Shown: positions 37,690-48,905 of the stretch, piece by piece
Numbering within the stretch: the first letter of the stretch is position 1
Layout: every line of letters begins with the position of its first letter
NCBI GenBank assembly: GCA_028015205.1
Contig: CM051510.1
Span: 26,102,580-26,166,579, forward strand
Source of the DNA: Mytilisepta virgata
Lineage: Eukaryota > Mollusca > Bivalvia > Mytilida > Mytilidae
Direction: 5' to 3'
Length of the DNA stretch: 64,000 nucleotides
Notes under the pieces: model-generated
Seen by the model: the letters and a program-made list of their open reading frames with translations, nothing else
What the model was told of the DNA's origin: nothing
Databases searched by the model: none
Made by a program: the position numbers and the translations under genes

Positions 37690-39650
37690 ATCAGAGAATT
37701 TGGACAAAATACCGTATAATAGAGAAAGTGTGCTCTATCTAATATATCTATTATTTCCTTAGATGCACTGATATATTGCTTTAATCATTTTAATACTAGA
37801 AACATTTTCAAAGACTTAGAGGTCAATTGCGAGTTATTTATACTGTATCCAAAGTTTAGTTTCACGGATTCTTGCAATATTTTGAATTTCTGACACAATA
37901 TTTCACAAATAAACATTTTGGAACACAGAAAATGGAGAAAAAAGTAAATAATATGGAATCTGAAATCCAAGAATGTTTTTTTAAATGATGGAAATACCAA
38001 AACTGATATGCTCAAATTATATTCTATATAAGGACCGGTCTGTTGAATGGATGATATGCTGTTACTATAAACTGTATTGAAATCAATATTTATAATTATC
38101 CTGTATGCTTTTCCCAATATATTAAAAATTGTGAAATTACTTTTATGTATATGCCATCATATTTACATCAGAATGGATTGTTTTTGTCTTTGTTTATTAT
38201 ATATTAATGTTGTAAAATGACCTCTTGTTACACATTTATTTATGTGTCTGAGTGTTTCTAATAAAATCCTGAAGGAAATTGTCTACCTTAAATAATTTTG
38301 TAAAACAATAGTTACTGTAAATTCGCCTTGATAAAAAAGATTAATCAAGTTACAAGAAAGATAAGCATTATTTAGCTTCAATTTCAAAATTGTTCTTCGA
38401 TTAAAATCCAAACAGAGTAGTAAACTGTTTATATATTGTTATAAATATTCCTACGTCATGTACGTGAATTAATTTTTTGTGACAAACATTGTCATGATTG
38501 TTGTGCATTTTATCTTTAATTATAATAAATATAGATTTATTTCTGGTTGATAATTGTAGGTCCCACGATATCCCAACATGTTATTAGTAGAATATGTAGT
38601 CTGATATTCCTGACCATACGACGATCCTTGGTCTGAAATTCCTCTGATGTCAAATAAACTTAATTTTGAGAGTGTGCTCCACAAATAAAACTTGGAAATA
38701 CTACGAACAACATTTACCAATTTGCAAAAATGTATTTCGGATTTCAAAATGGTGTTTTGAATTTGAAACGTCGTATGTTTCACTTTTGTGACCATACTAA
38801 CGATGTTCTGTGGTCATGGTTTTTTAATTTTATGCTTAAGGTTTTGTTGAAAATTAATGTGTTAATGGTAAAACAATAACTGTTGATTCAGGACAGACAT
38901 GATAGACTCGGCAAATTTCCCAGTATTATTTATGGAGAGCGCTCTGACGTCCTACGGCCCTAACAAATCACATAAATTATACAAAGTCCGTTAGTCGTCA
39001 GAATAATCTCGGACTATATAATATGTTGCCTTACACTTATCCTTAAATTTCCATATCAGATATTTCACTGTGACATTCTAAAAACAACCTCGTATAAAAA
39101 TTTGGAGTTCATCTCGTATATATATGTATTTAGGAATAGTGAGCAGGTATCAAGCTTTTCATTGTATATACGGTTCCAAAAACCTGTTTTAATTTAGGTT
39201 TCAGGTCAGCAAAATATTCTCCCTTTGATTAAAATAAGTGCTCTCAATTGATGTCCCGCTGGAAAAGCACAATCGCTTTTTTATGACTACTCATGTCCAT
39301 GTTTGTGTCGTGGAATATCACCAAATCACATGAATTAAACCAGTACATGTCTCTCTCATTGTTTTTTTGACACAAGATCATGTATAAAAGTATCTGCTCG
39401 AAAAATGTCATAAATCTGTCCATTGTTCGTGATTCACATAATGAGATCTCATATTCTGTGCACGTATGGTCACCATGGTCACTATTGAGATGTCAATATA
39501 GCTTTGTAGCAAAGTACAATGTCATAATACATATCTAAGTCAAACCTGTCAATATACATAAAATGTAACTTTTTTTCTCAATATGAATGATTTTAGTTTT
39601 ATTACAAATTTTAGTCGCAAACATATATGGTACAAGTTCAAGTTTGAATT
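37690..39650. other. Intergenic DNA, unassigned
   Basis: No gene or known element supported. A short piece near 38030-38060 (CGGTCTGTTGAATGGAT) resembles the arms of the inverted repeat at 51770-52285. Confidence 0.5.
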
Positions 39651-39654
39651 TTAA

Positions 39655-39725
39655 TGTATAGAATAGGGAAGAGAAACGTGGAATGTGTCAAAGAGACAAC
39701 AACCCGACCAAAGAGCAGAAAACAA
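39655..39725 (+). repeat. Interspersed repeat with GTGTCAAAGAGACAACA
   Basis: GGAATGTGTCAAAGAGACAA then CGACCAAAGAGCAG. Directly abuts the 3' end of the PLE family C copy. Confidence 0.55.
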
Positions 39726-40960
39726 CTCAAGGCGGGGTTCAGCTGACCACTAAACAATAGTGTAAACTATACTAGTTCAGCAAAATGGACGGCACACTAA
39801 ACTCCGAAACAAAAACATGAACCAATATTTAAAAAAAAACACACAAGACTAACAAAGGCCAGATGTTCTTCACTTGGGACAGGCGCAAAAATGCGGCGGG
39901 GTTAAACATGTTTTGTGAGATCTCGACCCTCCCTCTATACCTCTAGCCAATGTCAAATAAACAAACACACAGCGATACACATAGTAAAACTCAAAAGATG
40001 TCCGAGGCCGATGTTGAAAAAGGTAACAGAAGAAACTAAATAAAATGACAATGATCAATATCTATTAACAAAGGACTACTAACATGCCTGTTCCAGACCT
40101 CAATTAAACTTATCGAAAGATTATGTCCATATCATATAGAAAATCAGCCACAATCCCTCCCGTTAGGGGTTTAGTATCATGCCATCATAGAGTATACGAG
40201 AAGAACATAATACGTACCTTGCCAACAACTGGTTTTAGAATAAATGTGTTTATTTCCGATGCAAAGACCCTATGAGTGAATCAATATTCATTCCCAAAAA
40301 TGCAATCTTTAATGACTTGAAACAATATCGTAACTTTATCCCTTTTGATAAGTCTGTTTAAAGGTTTGATTCGATTTTCAGGTGAATGACGAGGTTTGAG
40401 TATAGAATATTACCATAAAAGATGGGGTGTGAAATATCTGAAAATATAAGATGTTTGCACGTTGATTTATATTTACGAATGAGGTCCTTGTACCGATGAT
40501 AAAATTTTTTACAAGTTCATGAAGTTTGTGATATCGAAATCCGAGACGTAATAATTTTTTCAGTAATACAGAGATTTCTTTCGTTAAAATAAAATACTTT
40601 GTTACATACACGAGCGAATCGAACAAGTTGACATATATAAACACCATAAGACGGTGCCAAGGAAACGTCGGCATCTAAAAACGGATAATTAACAATTGGA
40701 AATGAAATTCATCTCTCTTATCGTAAATTTTAGTATTAAGCTTCCTGTTTGAGATATAGATAATATCAAAATCAAGAAAAAGTTAGTATTAGCTTTATTA
40801 GCTTTATTTAAAGTAAGTTCAACAGGATAAATCTCTTTAGTGTACATACTGGAGTCGTCATTTTTGACAGCCAAAATATCATCCAAATATCTAAAAATGT
40901 TATTAAATTTTTGCATCAAATGTTGTTTCGTTCGGTCCTTGCGATTTAAGATATATGTTT
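39726..40960 (-). mobile_element. PLE family C copy, decayed
   Basis: From motif C onwards: FRYLDDILAV, EIYPVELTLNKAN, then across frameshifts PIVNYPFLDAD, APSYGVYICQLVRFARVCN, the KYKSTCKHLI stretch and the tail. Upstream RT motifs are absent. Confidence 0.7.
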
Positions 40961-41564
40961 TTTATCATTACATAGGAATTGATAAACGTTTACGCAAAAT
41001 GTATAATCGGCGGTCGATATCGGCAAAAGAATACCGAAGGATTAAGAGAGGATAGATTTCAATCCGATCAACTACATAGTAACATAGAAAACAAATACAA
41101 TAACGATACAATCCATATGGGAATAAAAATCACGTAGAAAACAAAAGCCTAGAAACAGGACAGCATAGCAATTTGAAACTAGAAAGCTGCGTTATATTAC
41201 ATAAATATATTTATAGTCCAGCTGATATGTGCAGAATTTAGCAGAATTGTGTGTTTGATGATAAAAGCATGAAACTTTGTACCATTCAAAACATATTTAT
41301 ATAGATCAATTTTAGCTATAGACCCACTTTAAAAATTTCAAAATGGCCGCCATTTTCAAGATGGTGGACATGTAGCATTATCATGTTTTAATATGTTTAT
41401 GGAACCTTGGATATTGAAATCTTATCTTTTTCACAACTGAAAAAAATAACAAATTTAGTGTATCTAGATCCTTTAAATAACATTTCTTATTATTTTTTTC
41501 CATTTATAATACATGTATTTTCTACAGGCCGCCATATAACGACAAAATGACAAAACACAAAGTA

Positions 41565-41800
41565 AAAAAAAACTTTAAGTAGGATTGAACGTATCCGTAT
41601 CCCATTTTAGCATTCGAATTCAGATCGCATAAAGCCATAAACCCGTTAGTATGGTAAAAGCCACGTTGCATAAAAAAGTTGCCCATGGCATAATTATTAT
41701 TTTGAAGCAAGATGAATAATTGCCCCATAAATGAATAACAAGTAAAGCCTGCAAAGACTAGTTCGAAATACAGATTCATAGGTGTTTTAAACACCTATTC
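41565..41800 (-). repeat. Repeat unit shared with 45265-45480
   Basis: GTAGGATTGAACGT, ATTCAGATC(G/A)CATAA and ATGGTAAAA(G/A)CCA(C/T)GTTGCAT occur in order in both places, in the same orientation. Nature unknown; probably part of a transposon. Confidence 0.55.
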
Positions 41801-41949
41801 GGATCAGTTAATTTTGAATTAGCGATCCAGGTCATGTTCTCATCAGAAGCCCAATCAAACAGTATTAAAATGGGTTAAATACCGAAATATCGGGAAATGA
41901 CTATGCAATTGTCGGTATGTTAACTTATCAGGGATCTGAACATTATATA

Positions 41950-41981
41950 CATCTCTCTCTCTCTCTCCCTCTCTCTCTCTT

Positions 41982-42013
<32 letters not shown>
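41950..42013. repeat. CT and TA microsatellites
   Basis: A run of CT repeats followed by TATATA tracts, just outside the foldback at 42044. Confidence 0.85.
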
Positions 42014-42043
42014 ATTGAAAATAAAAGTTCCTTGGTACAGTAA

Positions 42044-42188
42044 ATATATTCGAACAAGTAATAACTGAAAAACACAATTAAACAGTTAAAATGTTATAAT
42101 GTTATATCGTTCTGTGTGAGCGCTTTCAGCCGATATAACAATATAACATTTTAACTGTTTAATTGTGTTTTTCCGTTATTACTTGTTC

Positions 42189-42194
<6 letters not shown>
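42044..42194. repeat. ~65-bp-arm foldback
   Basis: ATTCGAACAAGTAATAACTG...GTTATATCG pairs with CGATATAAC...CGTTATTACTTGTTCGAAT across a loop of about 21 bases. It is bounded by TA repeats on the right. Separate from the larger palindrome that follows. Confidence 0.8.

Positions 42195-42229
<35 letters not shown>
42190..42229. repeat. TA microsatellite left of palindrome
   Basis: About 20 TA units. About 80 bp of single-copy sequence separates it from the palindrome arm. Confidence 0.9.
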
Positions 42230-42230
<1 letters not shown>

Positions 42231-42388
42231 GTCTAAAGTAATAACCAACGTTCGAACTTACTAGATGTTGGATCGATAATAAATTAACGATACAATGCAA
42301 AATAAAAATAAATAAACGTCTAAAAAGTTGCAAAACAACATCAAAATAAAACAAATAAAAATTTGAATTATAAAAATAATTCAAACTT

Positions 42389-42427
42389 AGCAAAATTTTC
42401 GGATCACTGAGATCCTTCATCAGTGCT
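42389..42427 (-). ncRNA. Hammerhead-like motif, left arm
   Basis: Exact mirror of 43800-43838 on the minus strand, downstream of the minus-strand GIY-YIG frame. Confidence 0.6.
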
Positions 42428-42611
42428 GTCGCGTTGCGAAATGACTAATTAATTACGTGTAGAAAACAATATGGCTAATCGTGATCTTGATCTTCCTCGT
42501 TTGTGGCAACGCATGTCAACAAACATTCAAATAAATAGTCCTTTATCATAAGGTGGAGAATTATTTTACACAATTATAACATTATAACAAATGAAAAAGT
42601 ACACGAGAAAG

Positions 42612-42646
<35 letters not shown>

Positions 42647-42699
42647 CTTGGAAATAACAATAGAAAAGGATTATTCAATATCTGTATAAATTGACAACT

Positions 42700-43125
42700 T
42701 TATTTCTTTTTATTTATTCCCCTTGGATATAAGGTGGCTAGTTCTTTAATCCAGAAGCTTTCTCTTGTCTGCCTTTCTTGATCACTCCAAATCAAATTTT
42801 GTTCTATAATAGAAACTTTCATTTTACCAAAGTCCCCAGGATTGTGTCCAGTCGACCGAAAGTGTTGGCTGACGGGTAGAAAGTCTTTCTTTGTTATGTC
42901 ACTTCTATGGCCGTTCATTCTTTTGTTGAAAGCTTGCTTACTTTCTCCAATGTACTGCAGATTACAAATCCCACACTCCAACATGTAGATCACGTTGCTA
43001 GATTTGCAGTTGACAGTGCAAAATATTTTGTAATCTTTCGCTGTTGTGTGACTTTTAAAGCTCTGTGTACATATCATCTGGGAGCAAGTCTTACACCTTT
43101 TGTCTGAACAAGCTTGTTCAGACAA
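42700..43125 (-). CDS. PLE GIY-YIG endonuclease domain, left arm
   Basis: A 141-codon frame encoding the endonuclease domain that PLEs carry after the RT. A cysteine-rich start (ACSDKRCKTC) leads to VIYMLECGICNLQYIGES (the GIY...YIG core), RMNGHRSDI, a QHFRSTGH block, and RESFWIKELATLYPRGIN (the catalytic Glu region). The 5' border is the palindrome centre, so the RT part is cut off. The frame has no ATG before CSQM; it stays open across the centre. Probably not translated alone. Confidence 0.8.
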   Translation of the reverse strand: MSEQACSDKRCKTCSQMICTQSFKSHTTAKDYKIFCTVNCKSSNVIYMLECGICNLQYIGESKQAFNKRMNGHRSDITKKDFLPVSQHFRSTGHNPGDFGKMKVSIIEQNLIWSDQERQTRESFWIKELATLYPRGINKKK

Positions 43126-43525
43126 AAGGTGTAAGACTTGCTCCCAGATGATATGTACACAGAGCTTTAAAAGTCACACAACAGCGAAAGATTACAAAAT
43201 ATTTTGCACTGTCAACTGCAAATCTAGCAACGTGATCTACATGTTGGAGTGTGGGATTTGTAATCTGCAGTACATTGGAGAAAGTAAGCAAGCTTTCAAC
43301 AAAAGAATGAACGGCCATAGAAGTGACATAACAAAGAAAGACTTTCTACCCGTCAGCCAACACTTTCGGTCGACTGGACACAATCCTGGGGACTTTGGTA
43401 AAATGAAAGTTTCTATTATAGAACAAAATTTGATTTGGAGTGATCAAGAAAGGCAGACAAGAGAAAGCTTCTGGATTAAAGAACTAGCCACCTTATATCC
43501 AAGGGGAATAAATAAAAAGAAATAA
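43100..43525 (+). CDS. PLE GIY-YIG endonuclease domain, right arm
   Basis: The mirror image of 42700-43125, giving the same protein sequence. The two frames overlap by about 26 bp across the centre, in divergent orientation. All GIY-YIG landmarks are kept. Not linked to an RT in its own orientation. Confidence 0.8.
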   Translation: MSEQACSDKRCKTCSQMICTQSFKSHTTAKDYKIFCTVNCKSSNVIYMLECGICNLQYIGESKQAFNKRMNGHRSDITKKDFLPVSQHFRSTGHNPGDFGKMKVSIIEQNLIWSDQERQTRESFWIKELATLYPRGINKKK

Positions 43526-43578
43526 ATTTGTCAATTTATACAGATATTGAATAATCCTTTTCTATTGTTATTTCCAAG

Positions 43579-43615
<37 letters not shown>

Positions 43616-43799
43616 CTTTCTCGTGTACTTTTTCATTTGTTATAATGTTATAATTGTGTAAAATAATTCTCCACCTTATGATAAAGGACTATTTATTTGA
43701 ATGTTTGTTGACATGCGTTGCCACAAACGAGGAAGATCAAGATCACGATTAGCCATATTGTTTTCTACACGTAATTAATTAGTCATTTCGCAACGCGAC

Positions 43800-43838
43800 A
43801 GCACTGATGAAGGATCTCAGTGATCCGAAAATTTTGCT
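43800..43838 (+). ncRNA. Hammerhead-like motif, right arm
   Basis: AGCA, CTGATGA (43804-43810), GGATC-TCAGT-GATCC as helix II, GAAA (43827-43830), ATTT, TGCT. AGCA/TGCT can form helix I, and helix III would be only one or two pairs, as reported for minimal hammerheads in PLEs. It lies downstream of the GIY-YIG frame, a typical PLE position. Catalysis unproven. Confidence 0.6.
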
Positions 43839-43909
43839 AAGTTTGAATTATTTTTATAATTCAAATTTTTATTTGTTTTATTTTGATGTTGTTTTGCAAC
43901 TTTTTAGAC

Positions 43910-43912
<3 letters not shown>

Positions 43913-43949
<37 letters not shown>
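43913..43949. repeat. TA microsatellite right of palindrome
   Basis: About 18 TA units directly at the end of the right arm. Confidence 0.9.
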
Positions 43950-43951
<2 letters not shown>

Positions 43952-44373
43952 TTAAATAATAAATTGATTATTGATCTCAGTTAATGTAAAGTTTTATTTC
44001 AGTTTACAAAAGGTTAGTATTTATTTCCAATTTTTATTTCGTTTGTACGCAATAATTGGTTTATTTACACAAATGTGTTTTATTTGCTCATCATTAACTA
44101 TACTGTTCCAGTGTTTTATGATAGCCCGCCTAACCTGTTTAACGTGTGGGCTGAATTGTGTTCTACGTTCTTTCTTGTACTTTCAATTTCAGTGCTTTCG
44201 TATCCCCGGTCAAGTGAAGTTGTTGCACTGCCTCTTGAAATACTGTGTATCATTGGTACATCTCTTAAACATTATCTTTTCACTTTTATGAACTCCTTAA
44301 AGGTAAGGGATGGGTAAAATGATGATCTTTCTAGATACTGGTACTTTTCTGTTTTTTGTTACCTTTTGTAATA

Positions 44374-45260
44374 TCAAAAATTCCCTCTATTCCCCCGGAA
44401 TAATAGTGTATCGAGGAATATCATTCGGTTGTCAGACACCTCAAACGTAAACTTTAACAAGTTATGCTGTCTGTTAGCTTGGTGAAAAAATTCAACAACG
44501 TCCTGATTTTCACAATCCATAACCAGGAAGAGATCATCCCTGTATCTGCAAAAGTATAGAACTTTATCTCTTTGTCTGGATGTATAAACAGTATTGTCGA
44601 TTATTTTAAACACCCTAAGGTGCTAAGGAGTTTCCCATCGGGACGCCTGTGCGATGGCAAAATGGTATTTTTAACCGATTCAATCAATTCCTTGTGTGTA
44701 GTTCATGTAACTGTTTTCTAGGTCAGGCCCTTCTAATTTGGCCCTTGGATGGATCTTTATGCGTTCGATTTTATTAATGAAATCCATGGAATCTCTTATA
44801 TATATGGGTTGTTGGAGCACTGCTGGTAATAGAAGTTTGTCTATGAAAAATCTGCCCGCTCCAATGGTGTAGACACTACCTAGTGAGATGATGGGTCTAC
44901 CCTTAATCTTTGCTTCCTTATAAAGTGTTTTGTCCTCCTGCATCCTATCAGTGAGTGTCGGATTTAATTTGTGTATTTTCGGAAAGCAAATAGTACCGGC
45001 CTACTCTCGTAACAGTTTTTTTTCTGATAAGTGTTTGAATATTATATTATCAATGGAGTTTCCACGATGCATTTTGTACACCATGCTTATTGCGTTTTTG
45101 TTTATTTCATCTGTATGAAAGGTGTTGATTTATTCATAATGTAAATCACTTCTTTATTGTATGAATGCTTCCCGTATGTATTCATCTTTGTCCCGTATAA
45201 CCGTTGTATTTTTCTTAGCGCGCCTGATTATTATATTTTCATTAGATTTTAATGAGATCA
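44374..45260 (-). mobile_element. PLE family B RT, decayed
   Basis: Two open pieces. 44680-44943 has RPIISLGSVYT, FIDKLLLPAVLQQPIYIRDS and FINKIE, the Penelope RT fingers region. 44374-44613 has CRYRDDLFLV (the YxDD catalytic site) and IFLDTLLFRG. The link between them is frameshifted and has lost the motif B part. More of the N-terminal side is readable with stops to about 45260. Co-oriented with the minus-strand GIY-YIG frame. Confidence 0.75.
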
Positions 45261-45264
45261 ATGC

Positions 45265-45480
45265 TGCCTTGTCAGTTTAAGGAGGATTGAACGTGTTCAT
45301 ATCCCATCCATGTCCATATCACTGCAATTCAGATCACATAACATCCCGAAATTCGTTAGAATGGTAAAAACCATGTTGCATTAAAAACTTGTCCGCGGCA
45401 CTCGAGACATACATCTTCAACACACGCTTTGAAATCGATAAATTATGAATAAAACATATGTCGAAATGGGGAGTTCTCTG
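45265..45480 (-). repeat. Repeat unit shared with 41565-41800
   Basis: Same phrases as the partner, diverged. It sits between the PLE family B fragment and the Tc1-like relic. Confidence 0.5.
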
Positions 45481-45489
45481 ATGTATTGA

Positions 45490-45945
45490 TCACCTGTTAG
45501 ACAGATGCACCCCATATCATTACAGAGCCTCCAAAGTTAGGGACAGATGGTTGGATCTTCGCTGGGGTATGTGCCGTACTTTTCTGTCTCTGAACTCTCA
45601 TTCGTCCATCTGTTATATGCAGGAAAAACCGGCTGTCGTCCGATCAATGGATCCTGCGCCAGGTCCTCAAGTTCTAACCACGTCGCTCTAAACACTATGC
45701 CAAAAGCAATCGTTGATGTCGATCAGAATACATGGGACGTCTAATTACTCTCCTTGGCTTCAGTCCTGATTTCAACCGGTTCCTCACTGTTCTGGTTGAT
45801 AGATGTCTATTAGGTAATCATTTTCTTTAGAACAGGACTAGTTACAAATGGCATTCATCTAACCAGGCGATGCAGTGTCCTGTCTTCACGATGCGATGTT
45901 ACGAGTGGTCTACCGGATCTTTGCAAGTCTTTCAAGGAGTTGGTT
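45490..45945 (-). pseudogene. Tc1-like transposase relic
   Basis: On the minus strand: DLQRSGRPLVTSHREDRTLH, RRMPFVTSP, RNRLKSGLKPRRVIRRPMYS, then RRGWNLRTWRRIHWSDDSRF and GGSVMIWGASV. These are the paired helix-turn-helix and first catalytic-Asp region (WSDDSRF) of Tc1 transposases. Several frameshifts are needed. The later catalytic residues and both inverted ends are missing. Cannot move by itself. Confidence 0.75.
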
Positions 45946-45956
45946 TGGATTTGTTT

Positions 45957-46718
45957 ACTCATAAGCTGGCTGACTACAGTAAAACTACCTTTGAATGGAG
46001 AGCTTACCCCCTGGTTTCATGTGTCATCCGGTGTGAACCAGGGAGGTATTATGTAAACAACTTTATTCGCGGTTTATATTAATGATGTAGCAGAAAAGAT
46101 AAAAGCATTGAATTGAGGTGTTAAATTCAACGAAGAAACGATGAATATTTTACATTATGCAGATGATATCGCACTTATAGCGACCGACGAAAGGAGCCTT
46201 CAACTAATGCTAGATACTTTAACGGTCTGGTGCACGTCCTGGAAATTGTCCGTGAATCCGGAGACGTTTAAAGTGGTACATTCTAAACCACAATCGTCTA
46301 ACTTAACTACGTTTCAATTTAAATGTGTAAACGACAATATTGTTAAGACAATAAATAATTAGGAATATGGTTTGACGAATATTTAACGTTTGATAAACCA
46401 CTATTTTAAAGAACTACCAAAGTTAGCTCTCCATGCGGTGTTTGGAAAATGTATATCTTCAGGCGGTTTGTCGTATAAAGTATATACAAAACTTTATAAT
46501 TCCATGGTAGAGATATTATTGATGTACGGAAGTGCCATAGAAAGGATGAAATCGTATATCCAAAATAAAGCATGTTTGTCCGTTGGTAAAAATACGTCAA
46601 ATATCTCGACATGTGGTGATATGGGATGGTTATCTTATCTCCGTAAACTGTGTATATCTTATTTCAGACTTTTATGTAAATTAACACGGATGGACCAATG
46701 CAGAAAAGGTATTCAAGG
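45957..46718 (+). pseudogene. Non-LTR retrotransposon (LINE) RT, part 1
   Basis: Reads VSSGVNQGG (RT motif B), then a TAA, FAVYINDVAEKI, HYADDIALIATDE (the YADD catalytic site), and after a frameshift GKCISSGGLSYKVYTKLYNS and GDMGWLS. At least two stops and a frameshift. Interrupted at 46718 by a MITE and resumed at 47187. Confidence 0.8.
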
Positions 46719-47178
46719 GGGCGAAGGACATTTTAGCGGATATGGGGAAAAAATAGTGGACATTTTAGCGGCTGGTATTTTAGTTACCTGTAAAAATATG
46801 ATGCATATTTCAGCGGCTAGCTTTTACAGTTTAATACTGGTAAATATATGAAATGATCAAAACCATATATATTATTAATAAGAATGCTGACCATTATTTT
46901 TTTTTAAATTTTCTATTTGGCTTTGTCTGGTTGACGGAAAAGGTACATTCAAATTTTATTATTAATAAAATTCAGAATTATTTTCGAATATTTTGGTCAG
47001 ATTGGTCATCATAATAACTTACCTGTTATTATATTAAATATATTAGCCGCTAGAATGTCCACTTCATCCCCTAAAACGTCCAAACAATCCGCCGCTGAAA
47101 TGTCCATTAAAACGCCGCTAACATATGCACTTATTTCCGCTAAAACGTCCATCCAATCCGCTACAATGTCCTCCGCCG
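46719..47178. mobile_element. MITE with 8-bp target duplication inside the LINE
   Basis: Ends GGGCGAAGGACATT and AATGTCCTCCGCCG form an inverted repeat of 21 bp with three mismatches. ATTCAAGG flanks both sides (46711-46718 and 47179-47186). Subterminal copies of GGACATTTTAGCGG and its complement are repeated, mostly at the right end. An 8-bp duplication and such repeats fit hAT-type MITEs. No coding capacity. Confidence 0.85.
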
Positions 47179-47186
47179 ATTCAAGG

Positions 47187-47720
47187 TTTGGCGTTGGCGA
47201 GGTTGAAAAGGATGGAATTATGAAGTGAATAAAACTATAACTTTGTTAAATGTTAACGAAGAAGTGAACAATGTTATATTGAACACAAAGCTCGTTATAA
47301 AAGATGTTAGCGAGAAAATCCACATTCTTGACATGAATGAATGGTATAACGAAATTTTTAATGAACGTGGAAACCAAAACGGAAATTAATTACGAACTTA
47401 TAGACATTTAAACGAATATGTTGTTTCAATTCTAATACCTAAACATAGACGCGTGATGGCTCTGTTCCGCGCCGGATCACTACCACTTGCCATAGAAACT
47501 TGCCAGGCCGCCACTTCCAGTTGAAAACAGACTTTGTGTCTTGTGTGCGAACAATTCGGTTGAATCCGAAAAACACTTTCTTTTTAATTCCACTCTTTAT
47601 GATGAACTTAGATGGGTTTTATTTTCTGAATGTTCAAAACATGTTCAAAAATGTTTTAATTTTTCGTAATCAAAATACCGCCAGGACTATCTTGGACTAT
47701 GGATGATAGAATTCAACGTA
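47187..47720 (+). pseudogene. LINE C-terminal part, resumed after MITE
   Basis: Continues in frame as VGEVEKDGIMK, then, with stops, NERGNQNGN, PKHRRVMALFRAGSLPL and LCLVCEQ (zinc-knuckle-like region common at LINE C-termini). Removing the MITE and one target copy restores the order. Confidence 0.7.
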
Positions 47721-47959
47721 ATGAAATCATATTTTCATTACAATTACACGTAAAAACAAATGTACAACAATATCTGAAAAGTCACCTTGAAGCTAAAGTT
47801 AGGGTCAACAGAAAATGTGGGGCCAAATTATTGGAACTTTGACAAAAATCACGAAAAACTAACATTTTCCAATGTGAAACTCCTTAGCCCCGATAATAAC
47901 TGAAGAAACTGTTTCTAGTTCTAGGTAGAAAAAAGGCTTATTTCTTGAAGAACCACTCT

Positions 47960-48245
47960 GATTCTGTAACCTTTCATGTTCCTCCAACGATTTGTGACTT
48001 CCCCCGGATTTATTTTGTTGAACTTCACGACGGGTGCCGTATACGGAGCAGGAACTGCTTACCCTTCCGGGGCATCTGGTTTACTCCTGGTTCTTATAGG
48101 AGTTCGTGTTGTTCATTGTTTTTTAGTTTCCTTTGTTTATTTGTTGTGCTTGTGGTTGCTCATTTGTCTTCCCGGGGTTGTCAGTCCAATGGATTAAGTT
48201 TTTTTTATTGCTCCCTAGGTATATTTGTCCTTTTTTGTACATCCA
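47960..48245 (+). mobile_element. PLE family A 3' tail
   Basis: Encodes RFVTSPG and TGAVYGAGTAYPSGA, matching the tail regions near 2950-3070 and 32940-33060 in opposite orientation. No RT motifs; a 3' fragment only. Confidence 0.7.
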
Positions 48246-48264
48246 GACAAGAAAGATAAAAAAA

Positions 48265-48500
48265 TCTATACTTCTGCAGATACAGGTGTGATTTTTTTGT
48301 TACGGATTGTGAAAATCAGGACAGCATGACTTCCCAATGTTTACGTTTGAGGTGTCTGACAACAGAATTCAATTCCTCGACACGGCGAAATAGATTTGAA
48401 AAAGAGTGAATCTTTATATTACAAAATACCACAAGAAAACTGCAAACCAAGATTTTTTTAGAAAGACTGGGTCATCATGTCACCCATCCTAGGGGTTTAT
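48265..48500 (+). mobile_element. PLE family B RT fragment
   Basis: Reads TDCENQD, then EVSDNRIQFLDT-like coding across frameshifts, matching 44374-44613 in opposite orientation. Confidence 0.6.
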
Positions 48501-48689
48501 AAGAGAAAAAATTATAAGAATTACGACATTCTCAATTAAAATATTGATTGAAACAACTAGTTCATCAACCTTTTTTCTAGAAGAATGGCACACCCAGGTA
48601 TAAATTTCTAGTTTTAGGTAGAGAAAATACTAATTTCGTGAAGAACCACTCTGACTTCTGACAAAAAGGATTCTGAAGATGAAATTACA

Positions 48690-48905
48690 AGCATGTAACA
48701 TTTTCTCATAGATAACATATTTGTTGAATTTTGCGGTCGAATTTTTCAACAAACAACCAGAATTCCAATGGGAACCAACTGTGCTCCCCTTTCTTGCCGA
48801 TCTGTTTCTGTACTCATTTGAAGCGGACTTGATTCTAGAGCTACTATGTGAAAACAAAAAAAACTAGCCCAATACTTTAATTTCACTTTTCATTACAAAG
48901 ATGAC
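48690..48905 (+). mobile_element. PLE family A RT fragment, frameshifted
   Basis: Pieces equivalent to IDNIFVEF, TNCAPL, LFLYSFEADLI and the stretch before YIDDVL can be read across frameshifts. It lies after its own tail (47960-48245) in the same orientation, so it is rearranged or a separate insertion. Confidence 0.55.

Larger units (their letters stand above)
42312..43915. repeat. ~1.6 kb near-perfect palindrome, no spacer
   Basis: Symmetric about 43112/43113 (AAGCTT at the centre). The arms are 801 and 803 bp. I found one substitution (near 42695/43531) and a homopolymer difference (31 A at 42612-42642 against 33 T at 43583-43615). Each arm holds a GIY-YIG frame and a hammerhead-like motif. 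The outer end of the right arm runs into a TA microsatellite. Confidence 0.95.

Noticed and set aside
42907..43318. Two 66-codon frames antisense to the GIY-YIG frames
   Set aside because: Shadows of the endonuclease frames on opposite strands.
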